DNA of 64,000 nt, from contig CM026387.1 in NCBI GenBank assembly GCA_014843695.1, positions 77,998,106 to 78,062,105 of the forward strand. The letters run 5' to 3'. Below, in pieces: positions 50,951 to 64,000 of the stretch. Each line of letters begins with the position of its first letter. The stretch's first letter is position 1. The position numbers and the translations under genes were made by a program. This stretch comes from Archivesica marissinica. Its lineage: Eukaryota > Mollusca > Bivalvia > Venerida > Vesicomyidae. A model generated the notes under the pieces. The model had not been told where the DNA came from and ran no database searches. It saw only the letters and a program-made list of their open reading frames with translations.

Positions 50951-52485
50951 GACCGTACTAGACGTGGATGTCATTATACCGAGTCGGTGGACGGTTATAC
51001 CGAGTCTGTGTATATTCAGACCGTACTAGACCGTGGATGTCATTATACCGAATCGGTGGCGGCTCTGCCGAGTCTGTGTATATTTAGACCTACTAGAACG
51101 TGGATGTCATTATACCGAGTCGGTGGGCGGTTATACCGAGTCTGTGTATATTTAGACCGTACTAGACCGTGGATGTCATTATACCGAGACGGTGGGCGGT
51201 TTTACCGTGTCTGTGTATATTTAGACCGTACTAGACCGTGGATGTCATTATACCGAGCCGGTGGACGGTTATACCGAGTCTGTGTATATTTAGATCGTAA
51301 TAGACCGTGGATGTCATTATACCGAATCGGTGGCGGCTATGCCGAGTCTGTGTATATTTAGACCTACTAGATCGTGGATGTCATTATACCGAGTCGCTGG
51401 GCGGTTATACCGAGTCTGTGTATATGTAGACCGTACTAGACCGTGGATGTCATTATACCGAGTCGGTGGGCGGTTATACCGTGTATGTGTATATTTAGAT
51501 CGTACTAGACCGTGGATGTCATTATACCGAGTCGGTGGCGGCTATGCCGAGTATGTGTATATTTAGACCGTACTAGACCGTGGATGTCATTATACCGAGT
51601 CGGTGGCGGCTATGCCGAGTCTGTGTATATTTAGACCGTACTAGACCGTGGATGTCATTATACCGAGTCGGTGGACGGTTATACCGAGTCTGTGTATATT
51701 TAGACCGTACTAGACCGTGGATGTCATTATACCGAGTCGGTGGCGGTTATACCGAGTCTGTGTATATTTAGACCGTACTAGACCGTGGATGTCATTATAC
51801 CGAGTCGGTGGGCGGTTATGCCGAGTCTGTGTATATTTAGACCGTACTAGACCGTGGATGTCATTATACCGAGTCGGTGGGTGGCTATGCCGAGTCTGTG
51901 TATATTTAGACCGTACTAGACCGTGGATGTCATTATACCGAGTCGGTGGACGGTTATACCGAGTATGTGTATATTTAGACCGTACTAGACCGTGGATGTC
52001 ATTATACCGAGTCGGTGGACGGCTATACCGAGTCTGTGTATATTTAGAACGTATCTAGACCGTGGATGTCATTATACCGAGTCGGTGGGCGGCTATGCCG
52101 AGTCTGTGTATATTTAGACCGTACTAGACCGTGGATGTCATTATACCGAGTCGGTGGGTGGCTATGCCGAGTCTGTGTGTATTTAGACCGTACTAGACCG
52201 TGGATGTCATTATACCGAGCGGTGGGCGGTTATGACGAGTCTGTGTATATTTAGATCGTAATAGACCGTGGATGTCATTATACCGAGTCGTTGGCGGTTA
52301 TGCCGAGTATGTGTATATTTAGACCGTAGTAGACCGTGGATGTCATTATACCGAGTCGGTGGCGGCTATGTCGAGTTTGTGTATATTTAGACCGTACTAG
52401 ACAGTGGATGTCATTATACCGAGTCGGTGAGCGGCTATGCCGAGTATGTGTATATTTAGACCGTACTAGACCGTGGATGTCATTA

Positions 52486-53485
52486 NNNNNNNNNNNNNNN
52501 NNNNNNNNNNNNNNNNNNNNNNNNNNNNNNNNNNNNNNNNNNNNNNNNNNNNNNNNNNNNNNNNNNNNNNNNNNNNNNNNNNNNNNNNNNNNNNNNNNNN
52601 NNNNNNNNNNNNNNNNNNNNNNNNNNNNNNNNNNNNNNNNNNNNNNNNNNNNNNNNNNNNNNNNNNNNNNNNNNNNNNNNNNNNNNNNNNNNNNNNNNNN
52701 NNNNNNNNNNNNNNNNNNNNNNNNNNNNNNNNNNNNNNNNNNNNNNNNNNNNNNNNNNNNNNNNNNNNNNNNNNNNNNNNNNNNNNNNNNNNNNNNNNNN
52801 NNNNNNNNNNNNNNNNNNNNNNNNNNNNNNNNNNNNNNNNNNNNNNNNNNNNNNNNNNNNNNNNNNNNNNNNNNNNNNNNNNNNNNNNNNNNNNNNNNNN
52901 NNNNNNNNNNNNNNNNNNNNNNNNNNNNNNNNNNNNNNNNNNNNNNNNNNNNNNNNNNNNNNNNNNNNNNNNNNNNNNNNNNNNNNNNNNNNNNNNNNNN
53001 NNNNNNNNNNNNNNNNNNNNNNNNNNNNNNNNNNNNNNNNNNNNNNNNNNNNNNNNNNNNNNNNNNNNNNNNNNNNNNNNNNNNNNNNNNNNNNNNNNNN
53101 NNNNNNNNNNNNNNNNNNNNNNNNNNNNNNNNNNNNNNNNNNNNNNNNNNNNNNNNNNNNNNNNNNNNNNNNNNNNNNNNNNNNNNNNNNNNNNNNNNNN
53201 NNNNNNNNNNNNNNNNNNNNNNNNNNNNNNNNNNNNNNNNNNNNNNNNNNNNNNNNNNNNNNNNNNNNNNNNNNNNNNNNNNNNNNNNNNNNNNNNNNNN
53301 NNNNNNNNNNNNNNNNNNNNNNNNNNNNNNNNNNNNNNNNNNNNNNNNNNNNNNNNNNNNNNNNNNNNNNNNNNNNNNNNNNNNNNNNNNNNNNNNNNNN
53401 NNNNNNNNNNNNNNNNNNNNNNNNNNNNNNNNNNNNNNNNNNNNNNNNNNNNNNNNNNNNNNNNNNNNNNNNNNNNNNNNNNNNN
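52486..53485. other. Assembly gap (1,000 N)
   Basis: Exactly 1,000 N inside array B. The right side starts within the first copy of the 1579-bp unit. Confidence 0.99.
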
Positions 53486-56400
53486 CTGTGTATATTTAGA
53501 CCATACTAGACCGTGGATGTCATCATACCGAGCCGGTGGGCGGTTATACCGAGTCTGTGTATATTTAGACCGTACTAGACCGTGGATATCATTATACCGA
53601 GTCGGTGGGCGGTTTTACCGTGTCTGTGTATATTTAGACCGTACTAGACCGTGGATGTCATCATACCGAGCCGGTGGGCGGTTATACCGTGTCTGTGTAT
53701 ATTTAGACCGTACTAGAACGTGGATGTCATTATAGCGAGTCGATGGACGGTTATACCGAGTCTGTGTATATTTAGACCGTACTAGACCATGGATGTCATT
53801 ATACCGAGACGGTGGGCGGTTATACCGTGTATGTGTATATTTAGACCGTACTAGAACTTGGATGTCATTATACCGAGTCGGTGGACGGTTATACCGAGTC
53901 TGTGTATATTTAGATCGTAATAGACCGGGGATGTCATTATACCGAATCGGTGGCGGCTCTGCCGAGTCTGTGTATATTTAGACCTACTAGAACGTGGATG
54001 TCATTATACCGAGTAGGTGGGCGGTTATACCGAGTCTGTGTATATGTAGACCGTACTAGACCGTGGATGTCATTATACCGAGACGGTGGGCGGTTTTACC
54101 GTGTATGTGTATATTTAGATCGTACTAGACCGTGGATGTCATTATACCGAATCGGTAGGGGCTATGCCGAGTCTGTGTATATTTAGACCGTACTAGACCG
54201 TGGATGTCATTATACCGAGTCGCTGGACGGTTATACTGAGTATGTGTATATTTAGACCTACTAGACCGTGGATGTCATTATACCGAATCGGTGGCGGCTC
54301 TGCCGAGTCTGTGTATATTTAGACCTACTGGAACGTGGATGTCATTATACCGAGTCGGTGGGCGGTTATACCGTGTCTGTGTATATTTAGACCGTACTAG
54401 ACCGTGGATGTCATTATACCGAGCCGGTGGGCGGCTATGCCGAGTCTGTGTATATTTAGATCGTAATAGACCGTGGATGTCATTATACCGAGTCGGTGGT
54501 GGGTGGCTATGCCGAATTTGTGTATATTTAGATCGTAGTAGACCGTGGGTGTCATTATACCGAGTCGGTGGACGGTTATACCGAGTATGTGTATATTTAG
54601 ACCGTACTAGAACGTGGATGTCATTATACCGAGTCGATGGACGGTTATACCGAGTATGTGTATATTTAGACCGTACTAGACGTGGATGTCATTATACCGA
54701 GTCGGTGGACGGTTATACCGAGTCTGTGTATATTCAGACCGTACTAGACCGTGGATGTCATTATACCGAATCGGTGGCGGCTCTGCCGAGTCTGTGTATA
54801 TTTAGACCTACTAGAACGTGGATGTCATTATACCGAGTCGGTGGGCGGTTATACCGAGTCTGTGTATATCTAGACCGTACTAGACCGTGGATGTTATTAT
54901 ACCGAGACGGTGGGCGGTTTTACCGTGTCTGTGTATATTTAGACCTACTAGATCGTGGATGTCTTATACTGAGTCGGTGGGCGGTTATACCGAGTCTGTG
55001 TATATCTAGACCGTACTAGACCGTGGATGTTATTATACCGAGACGGTGGGCGGTTTTACCGTGTCTGTGTATATTTAGACCATACTAGACCGTGGATGTC
55101 ATCATACCGAGCCGGTGGGCGGTTATACCGAGTCTGTGTATATTTAGACCGTACTAGACCGTGGATATCATTATACCGAGTCGGTGGGCGGTTTTACCGT
55201 GTCTGTGTATATTTAGACCGTACTAGACCGTGGATGTCATCATACCGAGCCGGTGGGCGGTTATACCGTGTCTGTGTATATTTAGACCGTACTAGAACGT
55301 GGATGTCATTATAGCGAGTCGATGGACGGTTATACCGAGTCTGTGTATATTTAGACCGTACTAGACCATGGATGTCATTATACCGAGACGGTGGGCGGTT
55401 ATACCGTGTATGTGTATATTTAGACCGTACTAGAACTTGGATGTCATTATACCGAGTCGGTGGACGGTTATACCGAGTCTGTGTATATTTAGATCGTAAT
55501 AGACCGGGGATGTCATTATACCGAATCGGTGGCGGCTCTGCCGAGTCTGTGTATATTTAGACCTACTAGAACGTGGATGTCATTATACCGAGTAGGTGGG
55601 CGGTTATACCGAGTCTGTGTATATGTAGACCGTACTAGACCGTGGATGTCATTATACCGAGACGGTGGGCGGTTTTACCGTGTATGTGTATATTTAGATC
55701 GTACTAGACCGTGGATGTCATTATACCGAATCGGTAGGGGCTATGCCGAGTCTGTGTATATTTAGACCGTACTAGACCGTGGATGTCATTATACCGAGTC
55801 GCTGGACGGTTATACTGAGTATGTGTATATTTAGACCTACTAGACCGTGGATGTCATTATACCGAATCGGTGGCGGCTCTGCCGAGTCTGTGTATATTTA
55901 GACCTACTGGAACGTGGATGTCATTATACCGAGTCGGTGGGCGGTTATACCGTGTCTGTGTATATTTAGACCGTACTAGACCGTGGATGTCATTATACCG
56001 AGCCGGTGGGCGGCTATGCCGAGTCTGTGTATATTTAGATCGTAATAGACCGTGGATGTCATTATACCGAGTCGGTGGTGGGTGGCTATGCCGAATTTGT
56101 GTATATTTAGATCGTAGTAGACCGTGGTGTCATTATACCGAGTCGGTGGACGTTATACCGAGTATGTGTATTTAGACCGTACTAGAACGTGGATGTCATT
56201 ATACCGAGTCGATGGACGGTTATACCGAGTATGTGTATATTTAGACCGTACTAGACGTGGATGTCATTATACCGAGTCGGTGGACGGTTATACCGAGTCT
56301 GTGTATATTCAGACCGTACTAGACCGTGGATGTCATTATACCGAATCGGTGGCGGCTCTGCCGAGTCTGTGTATATTTAGACCTACTAGAACGTGGATGT

Positions 56401-56900
56401 CATTATACCGAGTCGGTGGGCGGTTATACCGAGTCTGTGTATATCTAGACCGTACTAGACCGTGGATGTTATTATACCGAGACGGTGGGCGGTTTTACCG
56501 TGTCTGTGTATATTTAGACCTACTAGATCGTGGATGTCATTATACTGAGTCGGTGGGCGGTTATACCGAGTCTGTGTATATCTAGACCGTACTAGACCGT
56601 GGATGTTATTATACCGAGACGGTGGGCGGTTTTACCGTGTCTGTGTATATTTAGACCATACTAGACCGTGGATGTCATCATACCGAGCCGGTGGGCGGTT
56701 ATACCGAGTCTGTGTATATTTAGACCGTACTAGACCGTGGATATCATTATACCGAGTCGGTGGGCGGTTATACCGTGTCTGTGTATATTTAGACCGTACT
56801 AGAACGTGGATGTCATTATACCGAGTCGATGGACGGTTATACCGAGTCTGTGTATATTTAGACCGTACTAGACCGTGGATGTCATTATACCGAGACGGTG
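53486..56900. repeat. 1579-bp higher-order repeat, two copies plus a partial third
   Basis: The sequence from the gap edge (53486) recurs at 55065 (+1579) and 56641 (+1576), with all rare variants kept, such as the TATAGCGAGTC monomer at about 53733 and 55312 and GAATCGGTAGGGG at 54148 and 55727. The third copy is shared only up to about 56.7 kb. The displacement of 1576 comes from small indels, some near 56125-56175. Confidence 0.9.
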
Positions 56901-57111
56901 GGCGGTTATACCGTGTATGTGTATATTTAGACCGTACTGGAACTTGGATGTCATTATACCGAGTCGGTGGACGGTTATACCGAGTCTGTGTATATTTAGA
57001 CCTACTAGAACGTGGATGTCATTATACCGAGTCGGTGGGCGGTTATACCGAGTCTGTGTATATTTAGACCGTACTAGACCGTGGATGTCATTATACCGAG
57101 TCGGTTGGTGG

Positions 57112-60100
57112 CTATGACGAGTTTGTGTATATTTAGACCTTAATAGACCATGGCTGTCATTATACCGAATCGGTGAGCGGCTATGCCGAATCTGTGTATA
57201 TTTAGATCGTACAAGACCGTGGATGTCATTATACCGAGCCGGTGGGCGGCTATGCCGAGTCTGTGTATATTTAGATCGTAATAGACCGTGGATGTCATTA
57301 TACCGAGTCGGTGGTGGGTGGCTATGCCGAATTTGTGTATATTTAGATCGTAATAGACCGTGGATGTCATTATACCGAATCGGTGGCGGCTCTGCCGAGT
57401 CTGTGTATATTTAGACCTACTAGAACGTGGATGTTATTATACCGAGTCGGTGGGCGGTTATACCGAGTCTGTGTATATCTAGACCGTACTAGACCGTGGA
57501 TGTTATTATACCGAGACGGTGGGCGGTTTTACCGTGTCTGTGTATATTTAGACCTACTAGAACGTGGATGTCATTATACCGAGTCGGTGGGCGGTTATAC
57601 CTAGTCTGTGTATATCTAGACCGTACTAGACCGTGGATGTTATTATACCGAGACGGTGGGCGGTTTTACCGTGTCTGTGTATATTTAGACCGTACTAGAC
57701 CGTGGATGTCATTATACCGAGTCGGTGGGCGGTTATACCGTGTCTGTGTATATTTAGAACGTACTAGACGTGGATGTCATTATACCGATTCGGTGGACGG
57801 TTATACCGAGTCTGTGTATATTCAGACCGTACTAGACCGTGGATGTCATTATACCGAATCGGTGGCGGCTCTGCCGAATCTGTGTATATTTAGACCTACT
57901 AGAACGTGGATGTCATTATACCGAGTCGGTGGGCGGTTATACCGAGTCTGTGTATATCTAGACCGTACTAGACCGTGGATGTTATTATACCGAGACGGTG
58001 GGCGGTTTTACCGTGTCTGTGTATATTTAGACCGTACTAGACCGTGGATGTCATCATACCGAGCCGGTGGGCGGTTATACCGAGTCTGAGTATATTTAGA
58101 CCGTACTAGACCGTGGATATCATTATACCGAGTCGGTGGGCGGTTATACCGTGTCTGTGTATATTTAGACCGTACTAGAACGTGGATGTCATTATACCGA
58201 GTCGGTGGATGGTTATACCGAGTCTGTGTATATTTAGACCGTACTAGACCGTGGATGTCATTATACCGAGTCGGTGGGCGGTTATACCGTGTATGTGTAT
58301 ATTTAGACCGTACTAGAACTTGGATGTCATTATACCGAGTCGGTGGACGGTTATACCGAGTCTGTGTATATTTAGATCGTAATAGACCGGGGATGTCATT
58401 ATACAGAATCGTTGGCGGCTCTGCCGAGTCTGTGTATATTTAGACCTACTAGAACGTGGATGTCATTATACCGAGTCGGTGGGCGGTTATACCGAGTCTG
58501 TGTATATGTAGACCGTACTAGACCGTGGATGTCATTATACCGAGACGGTGGGCGGTTTTACCGTGTATGTGTATATTTAGATCGTACTAGACCGTGGATG
58601 TCATTATACAGAGTCGGTGGCGGCTATGCCGAGTATGTGTATATTTAGACCTACTAGACCGTGGATGTCATTATACCGAATCGGTGGCGGCTATGCCGAG
58701 TCTGTGTATATTTAGACCGTACTAGACCGTGGATGTCATTATACCGAGTCGGTGGACGGTTATACTGAGTATGTGTATATTTAGACCTACTAGACCGTGG
58801 ATGTCATTATACCGAATCGGTGGCGGCTCTGCCGAGTCTGTGTATATTTAGACCTACTAGAACGTGGATGTCATTATACCGAGTCGGTGGGCGGTTATAC
58901 CGAGTCTGTGTATATTTAGACCGTACTAGACCGTGGATGTCATTATACCGAGTCGGTGGGCGGTTATACCGTGTCTGAGTATATTTAGGCCGTACTAGAC
59001 CGTGGATGTCATTATACCGAGTCGGTTGGTGGCTATGACGAGTTTGTGTATATTTAGACCTTAATAGACCATGGTTGTCATTATACCGAATCGATGAGCG
59101 GCTATGCCGAGTCTGTGTATATTTAGATCGTACTAGACCGTGGATGTCATTATACCGAGCCGGTGGGCGGCTATGCCGAGTCTGTGTATATTTAGATCGT
59201 AATAGACCGTGGATGTCATTATACCGAGTCGGTGGTGGGTGGCTATGCCGAATTTGTGTATATTTAGATCGTAATAGACCGTGGGTGTCATTATACCGAG
59301 TCGGTGGACGGTTATACCGAGTATGTGTATATTTAGACCGTACTAGAACGTGGATGTCATTATACCGAGTCGGTGGACGGTTATACCGAGTCTGTGTATA
59401 TTTAGACCGTACTAGACCGTGGATGTCATTATACCGAGTCGGTGGACGGTTATACCGAGTCTGTGTATATTTAGACCGTACTAGACCGTGGATGTCATTA
59501 TACCGAATCGGTGGCGGCTATGCCGAGTCTGTGTATATTTAGACCTACTAGATCGTGGATGTCATTATACCGAGTCGCTGGGCGGTTATACCGAGTCTGT
59601 GTATATGTAGACCGTACTAGACCGTGGATGTCATTATACCGAGACGGTGGGCGGTTTTACCGTGTATGTGTATATTTAGATCGTACTAGACCGTGGATGT
59701 CATTATACAGAGTCGGTGGCGGCTATGCCGAGTATGTGTATATTTAGACCTACTAGACCGTGGATGTCATTATACCGAATCGGTGGCGGCTATGCCGAGT
59801 CTGTGTATATTTAGACCGTACTAGACCGTGGATGTCATTATACCGAGTCGGTGGACGGTTATACTGAGTATGTGTATATTTAGACCTACTAGACCGTGGA
59901 TGTCATTATACCGAATCGGTGGCGGCTCTGCCGAGTCTGTGTATATTTAGACCTACTAGAACGTGGATGTCATTATACCGAGTCGGTGGGCGGTTATACC
60001 GAGTCTGTGTATATTTAGACCGTACTAGACCGTGGATGTCATTATACCGAGTCGGTGGGCGGTTATACCGTGTCTGAGTATATTTAGGCCGTACTAGACC

Positions 60101-61480
60101 GTGGATGTCATTATACCGAGTCGGTTGGTGGCTATGACGAGTTTGTGTATATTTAGACCTTAATAGACCATGGCTGTCATTATACCGAATCGGTGAGCGG
60201 CTATGCCGAGTCTGTGTATATTTAGATCGTACTAGACCGTGGATGTCATTATACCGAGCCGGTGGGCGGCTATGCCGAGTCTGTGTATATTTAGATCGTA
60301 ATAGACCGTGGATGTCATTATACCGAGTCGTTGGTGGGTGGCTATGCCGAATTTGTGTATATTTAGATCGTAATAGACCGTGGGTGTCATTATACCGAGT
60401 CGGTGGACGGTTATACCGAGTATGTGTATATTTAGACCGTACTAGAACGTGGATGTCATTATACCGAGTCGATGGACGGTTATACTGAGTATGTGTATAT
60501 TTAGACCGTACTAGACGTGGATGTCATTATACCGAGTCGGTGGACGGTTATACCGAGTCTGTGTATATTCAGACCGTACTAGACCGTGGATGTCATTATA
60601 CCGAATCGGTGGCGGCTCTGCCGAATCTGTGTATATTTAGACCTACTAGAACGTGGATGTCATTATACCGAGTCGGTGGGCGGTTATACCGAGTATGTGT
60701 ATATCTAGACCGTACTAGACCGTGGATGTTATTATACCGAGACGGTGGGCGGTTTTGCCGTGTCTGTGTATATTTAGACCGTACTAGACCGTTGATGTCA
60801 TTATACCGAGCCGGTGGGCGGTTATACCGAGTCTGAGTATATTTAGACCGTACTAGACCGTGGATGTCATTATACCGAGTCGGTGGGTGGCTTTGCCGAG
60901 TTTGTGTATATTTAGACCTTAATAGACCATGGATGTCATTATACCGAGTCGGTGAGCGGCTATGCCGAGTCTGTGTATATTTAGATCGTACTAGACCGTG
61001 GATGTCATTATACCGAGTCGGTGGACGGTTATACCTAGTATGTGTATATTTAGACCGTACTAGACCGTGGATGTTATTATACCGAGTCGGTGGGTGGCTA
61101 TGCCGAATGTGTGTATATTTTGATCGTAATAGACCGTGGATGTCATTATACCGAGTCGGTGGACGGTTATACCGTGTCTGTGTATATTTAGACCGTACTA
61201 GACCGTGGATGTCATTATACCGAGTCGGTGGCGGCTATGCCGAGTCTGTGTATATTTAGATCGTACTAGACCGTGGATGTCATTATACCGAGTAGGTGGA
61301 CGGTTATACCTAGTATGTTTATATTTAGATCGTACTAGACCGTGGATGTCATTATACCGAGTCGGTGGACGGTTATACCGAGTATGTGTATATTCAGACC
61401 GTACTAGAACGTGGATGTCATTATACCGAGTCGATGGACGGTTATACCGAGTATGTGTATATTTAGACCGTAGACGGTTA
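57112..61480. repeat. Second copy of the 4.4-kb block
   Basis: Matches 35000-39410 at -22,072 bp. Its right part is repeated again at +2330 bp (60243 to 62573, 60864 to 63194). The end differs: near 61470 a monomer is truncated to GACCGTAGACGG where the first copy has ACTAGAACGG. Confidence 0.88.
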
Positions 61481-61759
61481 TACCGAGTCTGTGTATATTT
61501 AGACCGTACTAGACCGTGGATGTCATTATACCGAGTCGGTGGGTGGCTATGCCGAGTTTGTGTATATTTAGACCTTAATAGACCGTGGATGTCATTATAC
61601 CGAGTCGGTGGGCGGCTATGCCGAGTCTGTGTATATTTAGACCTACTAGACCGTGGATGTCATTATACCGAGTCGGTGGACGGTTATACCGAGTCTGTGT
61701 ATATTTAGACCGTACTAGACCGTGGATGTCATTATACCGAGTCGGTGGCGGCTATGCCG

Positions 61760-61835
61760 AGTATGTGTTATTTAGACTATAGACCGTGGATGTTTATCCG
61801 AGGTGGGTTGTTGTGTATATTTTGATCGTAATAGA
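61760..61835. other. Garbled satellite stretch
   Basis: One to two monomers are reduced to fragments (GTGTTATTTAGACTATAG, GGATGTTTATCCGAGGTGGG) between regular monomers. Probably a consensus error or an unresolved junction between blocks. Confidence 0.65.
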
Positions 61836-62339
61836 CCGTGGATGTCATTATACCGAGTCGGTGGACGGTTATACCGTGTCTGTGTATATTTAGACAGTAC
61901 TAGACCGTGGATGTCATTATACCGAGTCGGTGAGCGGCTATGCCGAGTCTGTGTATATTTAGATCGTAGTAGCCCGTGGATGTCATTATACCGAGTCGGT
62001 GGACGGCTATACCGAGTATGTGTATATTCAGACCGTACTAGAACGTGGATGGCATTATACAGAGTCGATGGACGGTTATACCGAGTATGTGTATATTTAG
62101 ACCGTACTAGAACGGTTATACCGAGTCTGTGTATATTTAGACCGTACTAGACCGTGGATGTCATTATACTGAGTCGGTGGGTGGCTATGCCGAGTTTGTG
62201 TATATTTAGACCTTAATAGACCATGGATGTCATTATACCGAGCCGGTGGGCGGCTATGCCGAGTCTGTGTATATTTAGATCGTAATAGACCGTGGATGTC
62301 ATTATACCGAGTCGGTGGGTGGCTATGCCGAATGTGTGT

Positions 62340-64000
62340 ATATTTAGATCGTAATAGACCGTGGATGTCATTATACCGAGTCGGTGGGCGGTTATACCGT
62401 GTCTGAGTATATTTAGGCCGTACTAGACTGTGGATTGTCATTATACCGAGTCGGTTGGTAGCTATGACGAGTTTGTGTATATTTAGACCTTAATAGACCA
62501 TGGCTGTCATTATACCGAATCGGTGAGTGGCTATGCCGAGTCTGTGTATATTTAGATCGTACTAGACCGTGGATGTCATTATACCGAGCCGGTGGGCGGC
62601 TATGCCGAGTCTGTGTATATTTAGATCGTAATAGACCTTGGATGTCATTATACCGAGTCGTTGGTGGGTGGCTATGCAGAATTTGTGTATATTTAGATCG
62701 TAATAGACCGTGGGTGTCATTATACCGAGTCGGTGGACGGTTATACCGAGTATGTGTATATTTAGACCGTACTAGAACGTGGATGTCATTATACCGAGTC
62801 GATGGACGGTTATACTGAGTATGTGTATATTTAGACCGTACTAGACTTGGATGTCATTATACCGAGTCGGTGGACGGTTATACCGAGTCTGTGTATATTC
62901 AGACCGTACTAGAACGTGGATGTCATTATACCGAATCGGTGGCGGCTCTGCCGAATCTGTGTATATTTAGACCTACTAGAACGTGGATGTCATTATACCG
63001 AGTCGGTGGGCGGTTATACCGAGTATGTGTATATCTAGACCGTACTAGACCGTGGATATTATTATACCGAGACGGTGGGCGGTTTTGCCGTGTCTGTGTA
63101 TATTTAGACCGTACTAGACCGTTGATGTCATTATACCGAGCCGGTGGGCGGTTATACCGAGTCTGAGTATATTTAGACCGTACTAGACCGTGGATGTCAT
63201 TATACCGAGTCGGTGGGTGGCTTTGCCGAGTTTGTGTATATTTAGACCTTAATAGACCATGGATGTCATTATACCGAGTCGGTGAGCGGCTATGCCGAGT
63301 CTGTGTATATTTAGATCGTACTAGACCGTGGATGTCATTATACCGAGTCGGTGGACGGTTATACCTAGTATGTGTATATTTAGACCGTACTAGACCGTGG
63401 ATGTTATTATACCGAGTCGGTGGGTGGCTATGCCGAGTCTGTGTATATTTAGATCGTACTAGACCGTGGATGTCATTATACCGAGTAGGTGGACGGTTAT
63501 ACCTAGTATGTTTATATTTAGATCGTACTAGACCGTGGATGTCATTATACCGAGTCGGTGGACGGTTATACCGAGTATGTGTATATTCAGACCGTACTAG
63601 AACGTGGATGTCATTATACCGAGTCGATGGACGGTTATACCGAGTATGTGTATATTTAGACCGTACTAGAACGGTTATACCGAGTCTGTGTATATTTAGA
63701 CCGTACTAGACCGTGGATGTCATTATACTGAGTCGGTGGGTGGCTATGCCGAGTTTGTGTATATTTAGACCTTAATAGACCATGGATGTCATAATACCGA
63801 GCCGGTGGGCGGCTATGCCGAGTCTGTGTATATTTAGATCGTAATAGACCGTGGATGTCATTATACCGAGTCGGTGGGTGGCTATGCCGAATGTGTGTAT
63901 ATTTAGATCGTAATAGACCGTGGATGGCATTATACCGAGTCGGTGGACGGTTATACCGAGTATGTGTATATTTAGACCGTACTAGAACGTGGATGTCATT
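62340..64000. repeat. Third copy of the 38-39 kb block (+24,402 from first, +2330 from second)
   Basis: It matches 37938 onward at +24,402 bp and 60010 onward at +2330 bp. It shares the private one-base insertion CTGTGGATTGTC with the copy at 38026 (here 62428), not with the nearer copy at 60.1 kb. It runs to the window edge. Confidence 0.85.

Larger units (their letters stand above)
19462..64000. repeat. 69-bp satellite array B (continues past the window)
   Basis: Same monomer as array A, in one orientation throughout, interrupted only by two gaps. 34388-34456 is a good consensus monomer. The first 4.6 kb repeats array A. From about 27 kb a second subfamily takes over, marked by GTGAGCGGC replacing GTGATCGGC, and by GAGACGGTGGGCGGTTTTAC monomers. 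From 30.9 kb a 72-bp monomer with an extra GGT is added about once per higher-order unit. No non-satellite sequence was seen in 44.5 kb. Confidence 0.97.

Noticed and set aside
4108..64000. CENP-B box in the satellite, which would support a centromere
   Set aside because: No match to the conserved TTCG...CGGG core was seen in the monomer. Centromere identity cannot be claimed from sequence alone.

Overview
This is eukaryotic repeat DNA with no intact protein-coding gene that I can support. It looks like an invertebrate animal genome. A mollusc or another marine invertebrate is a guess based on the style of the Tc1-like transposase, the LINE tail and the dense tandem repeats. I see no bacterial operons, ribosome-binding sites or CRISPR arrays. 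Three runs of exactly 1,000 N (13010-14009, 32174-33173, 52486-53485) are scaffold gaps.

Layout: (1) 1-420, end of a 37-bp minisatellite. (2) 421-4107, a unique spacer holding a degenerate tRNA-like sequence, a decayed Tc1/mariner element with 31-bp terminal inverted repeats (1783-3390) and a ~200-bp foldback element (3905-4107). (3) 4108-13009, array A of a 69-bp satellite. (4) A gap, then the 3' end of a LINE retrotransposon (14010 to about 14512) and plain AT-rich DNA. (5) 14874-15774, the 37-bp minisatellite again. (6) 15775-19461, a second copy of the spacer, displaced by exactly 15,354 bp, with only two substitutions that I could find by eye. (7) 19462-64000, array B of the same satellite, running off the window. 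Roughly 53 kb of the 64 kb is satellite; dividing by the period gives about 750 monomers.

The 69-bp satellite is the main feature. Its length is a multiple of three and its main frame has no stop, so it produces many open frames with a 23-residue period (up to 719 codons at 28487-30646). Open frames on both strands, and frame loss wherever 67- or 68-bp monomers occur, argue against coding. The arrays are built from nested higher-order repeats: 342, 749, 1006, about 1100, 1579, 2330, 3081 and about 6700 bp, plus a 4.4-kb block recurring 22,072 bp downstream. The variants point to repeated unequal exchange between blocks.

The whole minisatellite-spacer-satellite module is duplicated, and both copies share the same transposase lesions. 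It is therefore either a very recent segmental duplication or two haplotypes placed in tandem by the assembler. Array A switches from matching the start of array B to matching 41.2-42.2 kb, and it does so near a 154-bp stretch containing only G and T. Several short clusters of single-base dropouts suggest weak consensus quality. Assembly explanations must be excluded before any biological reading.
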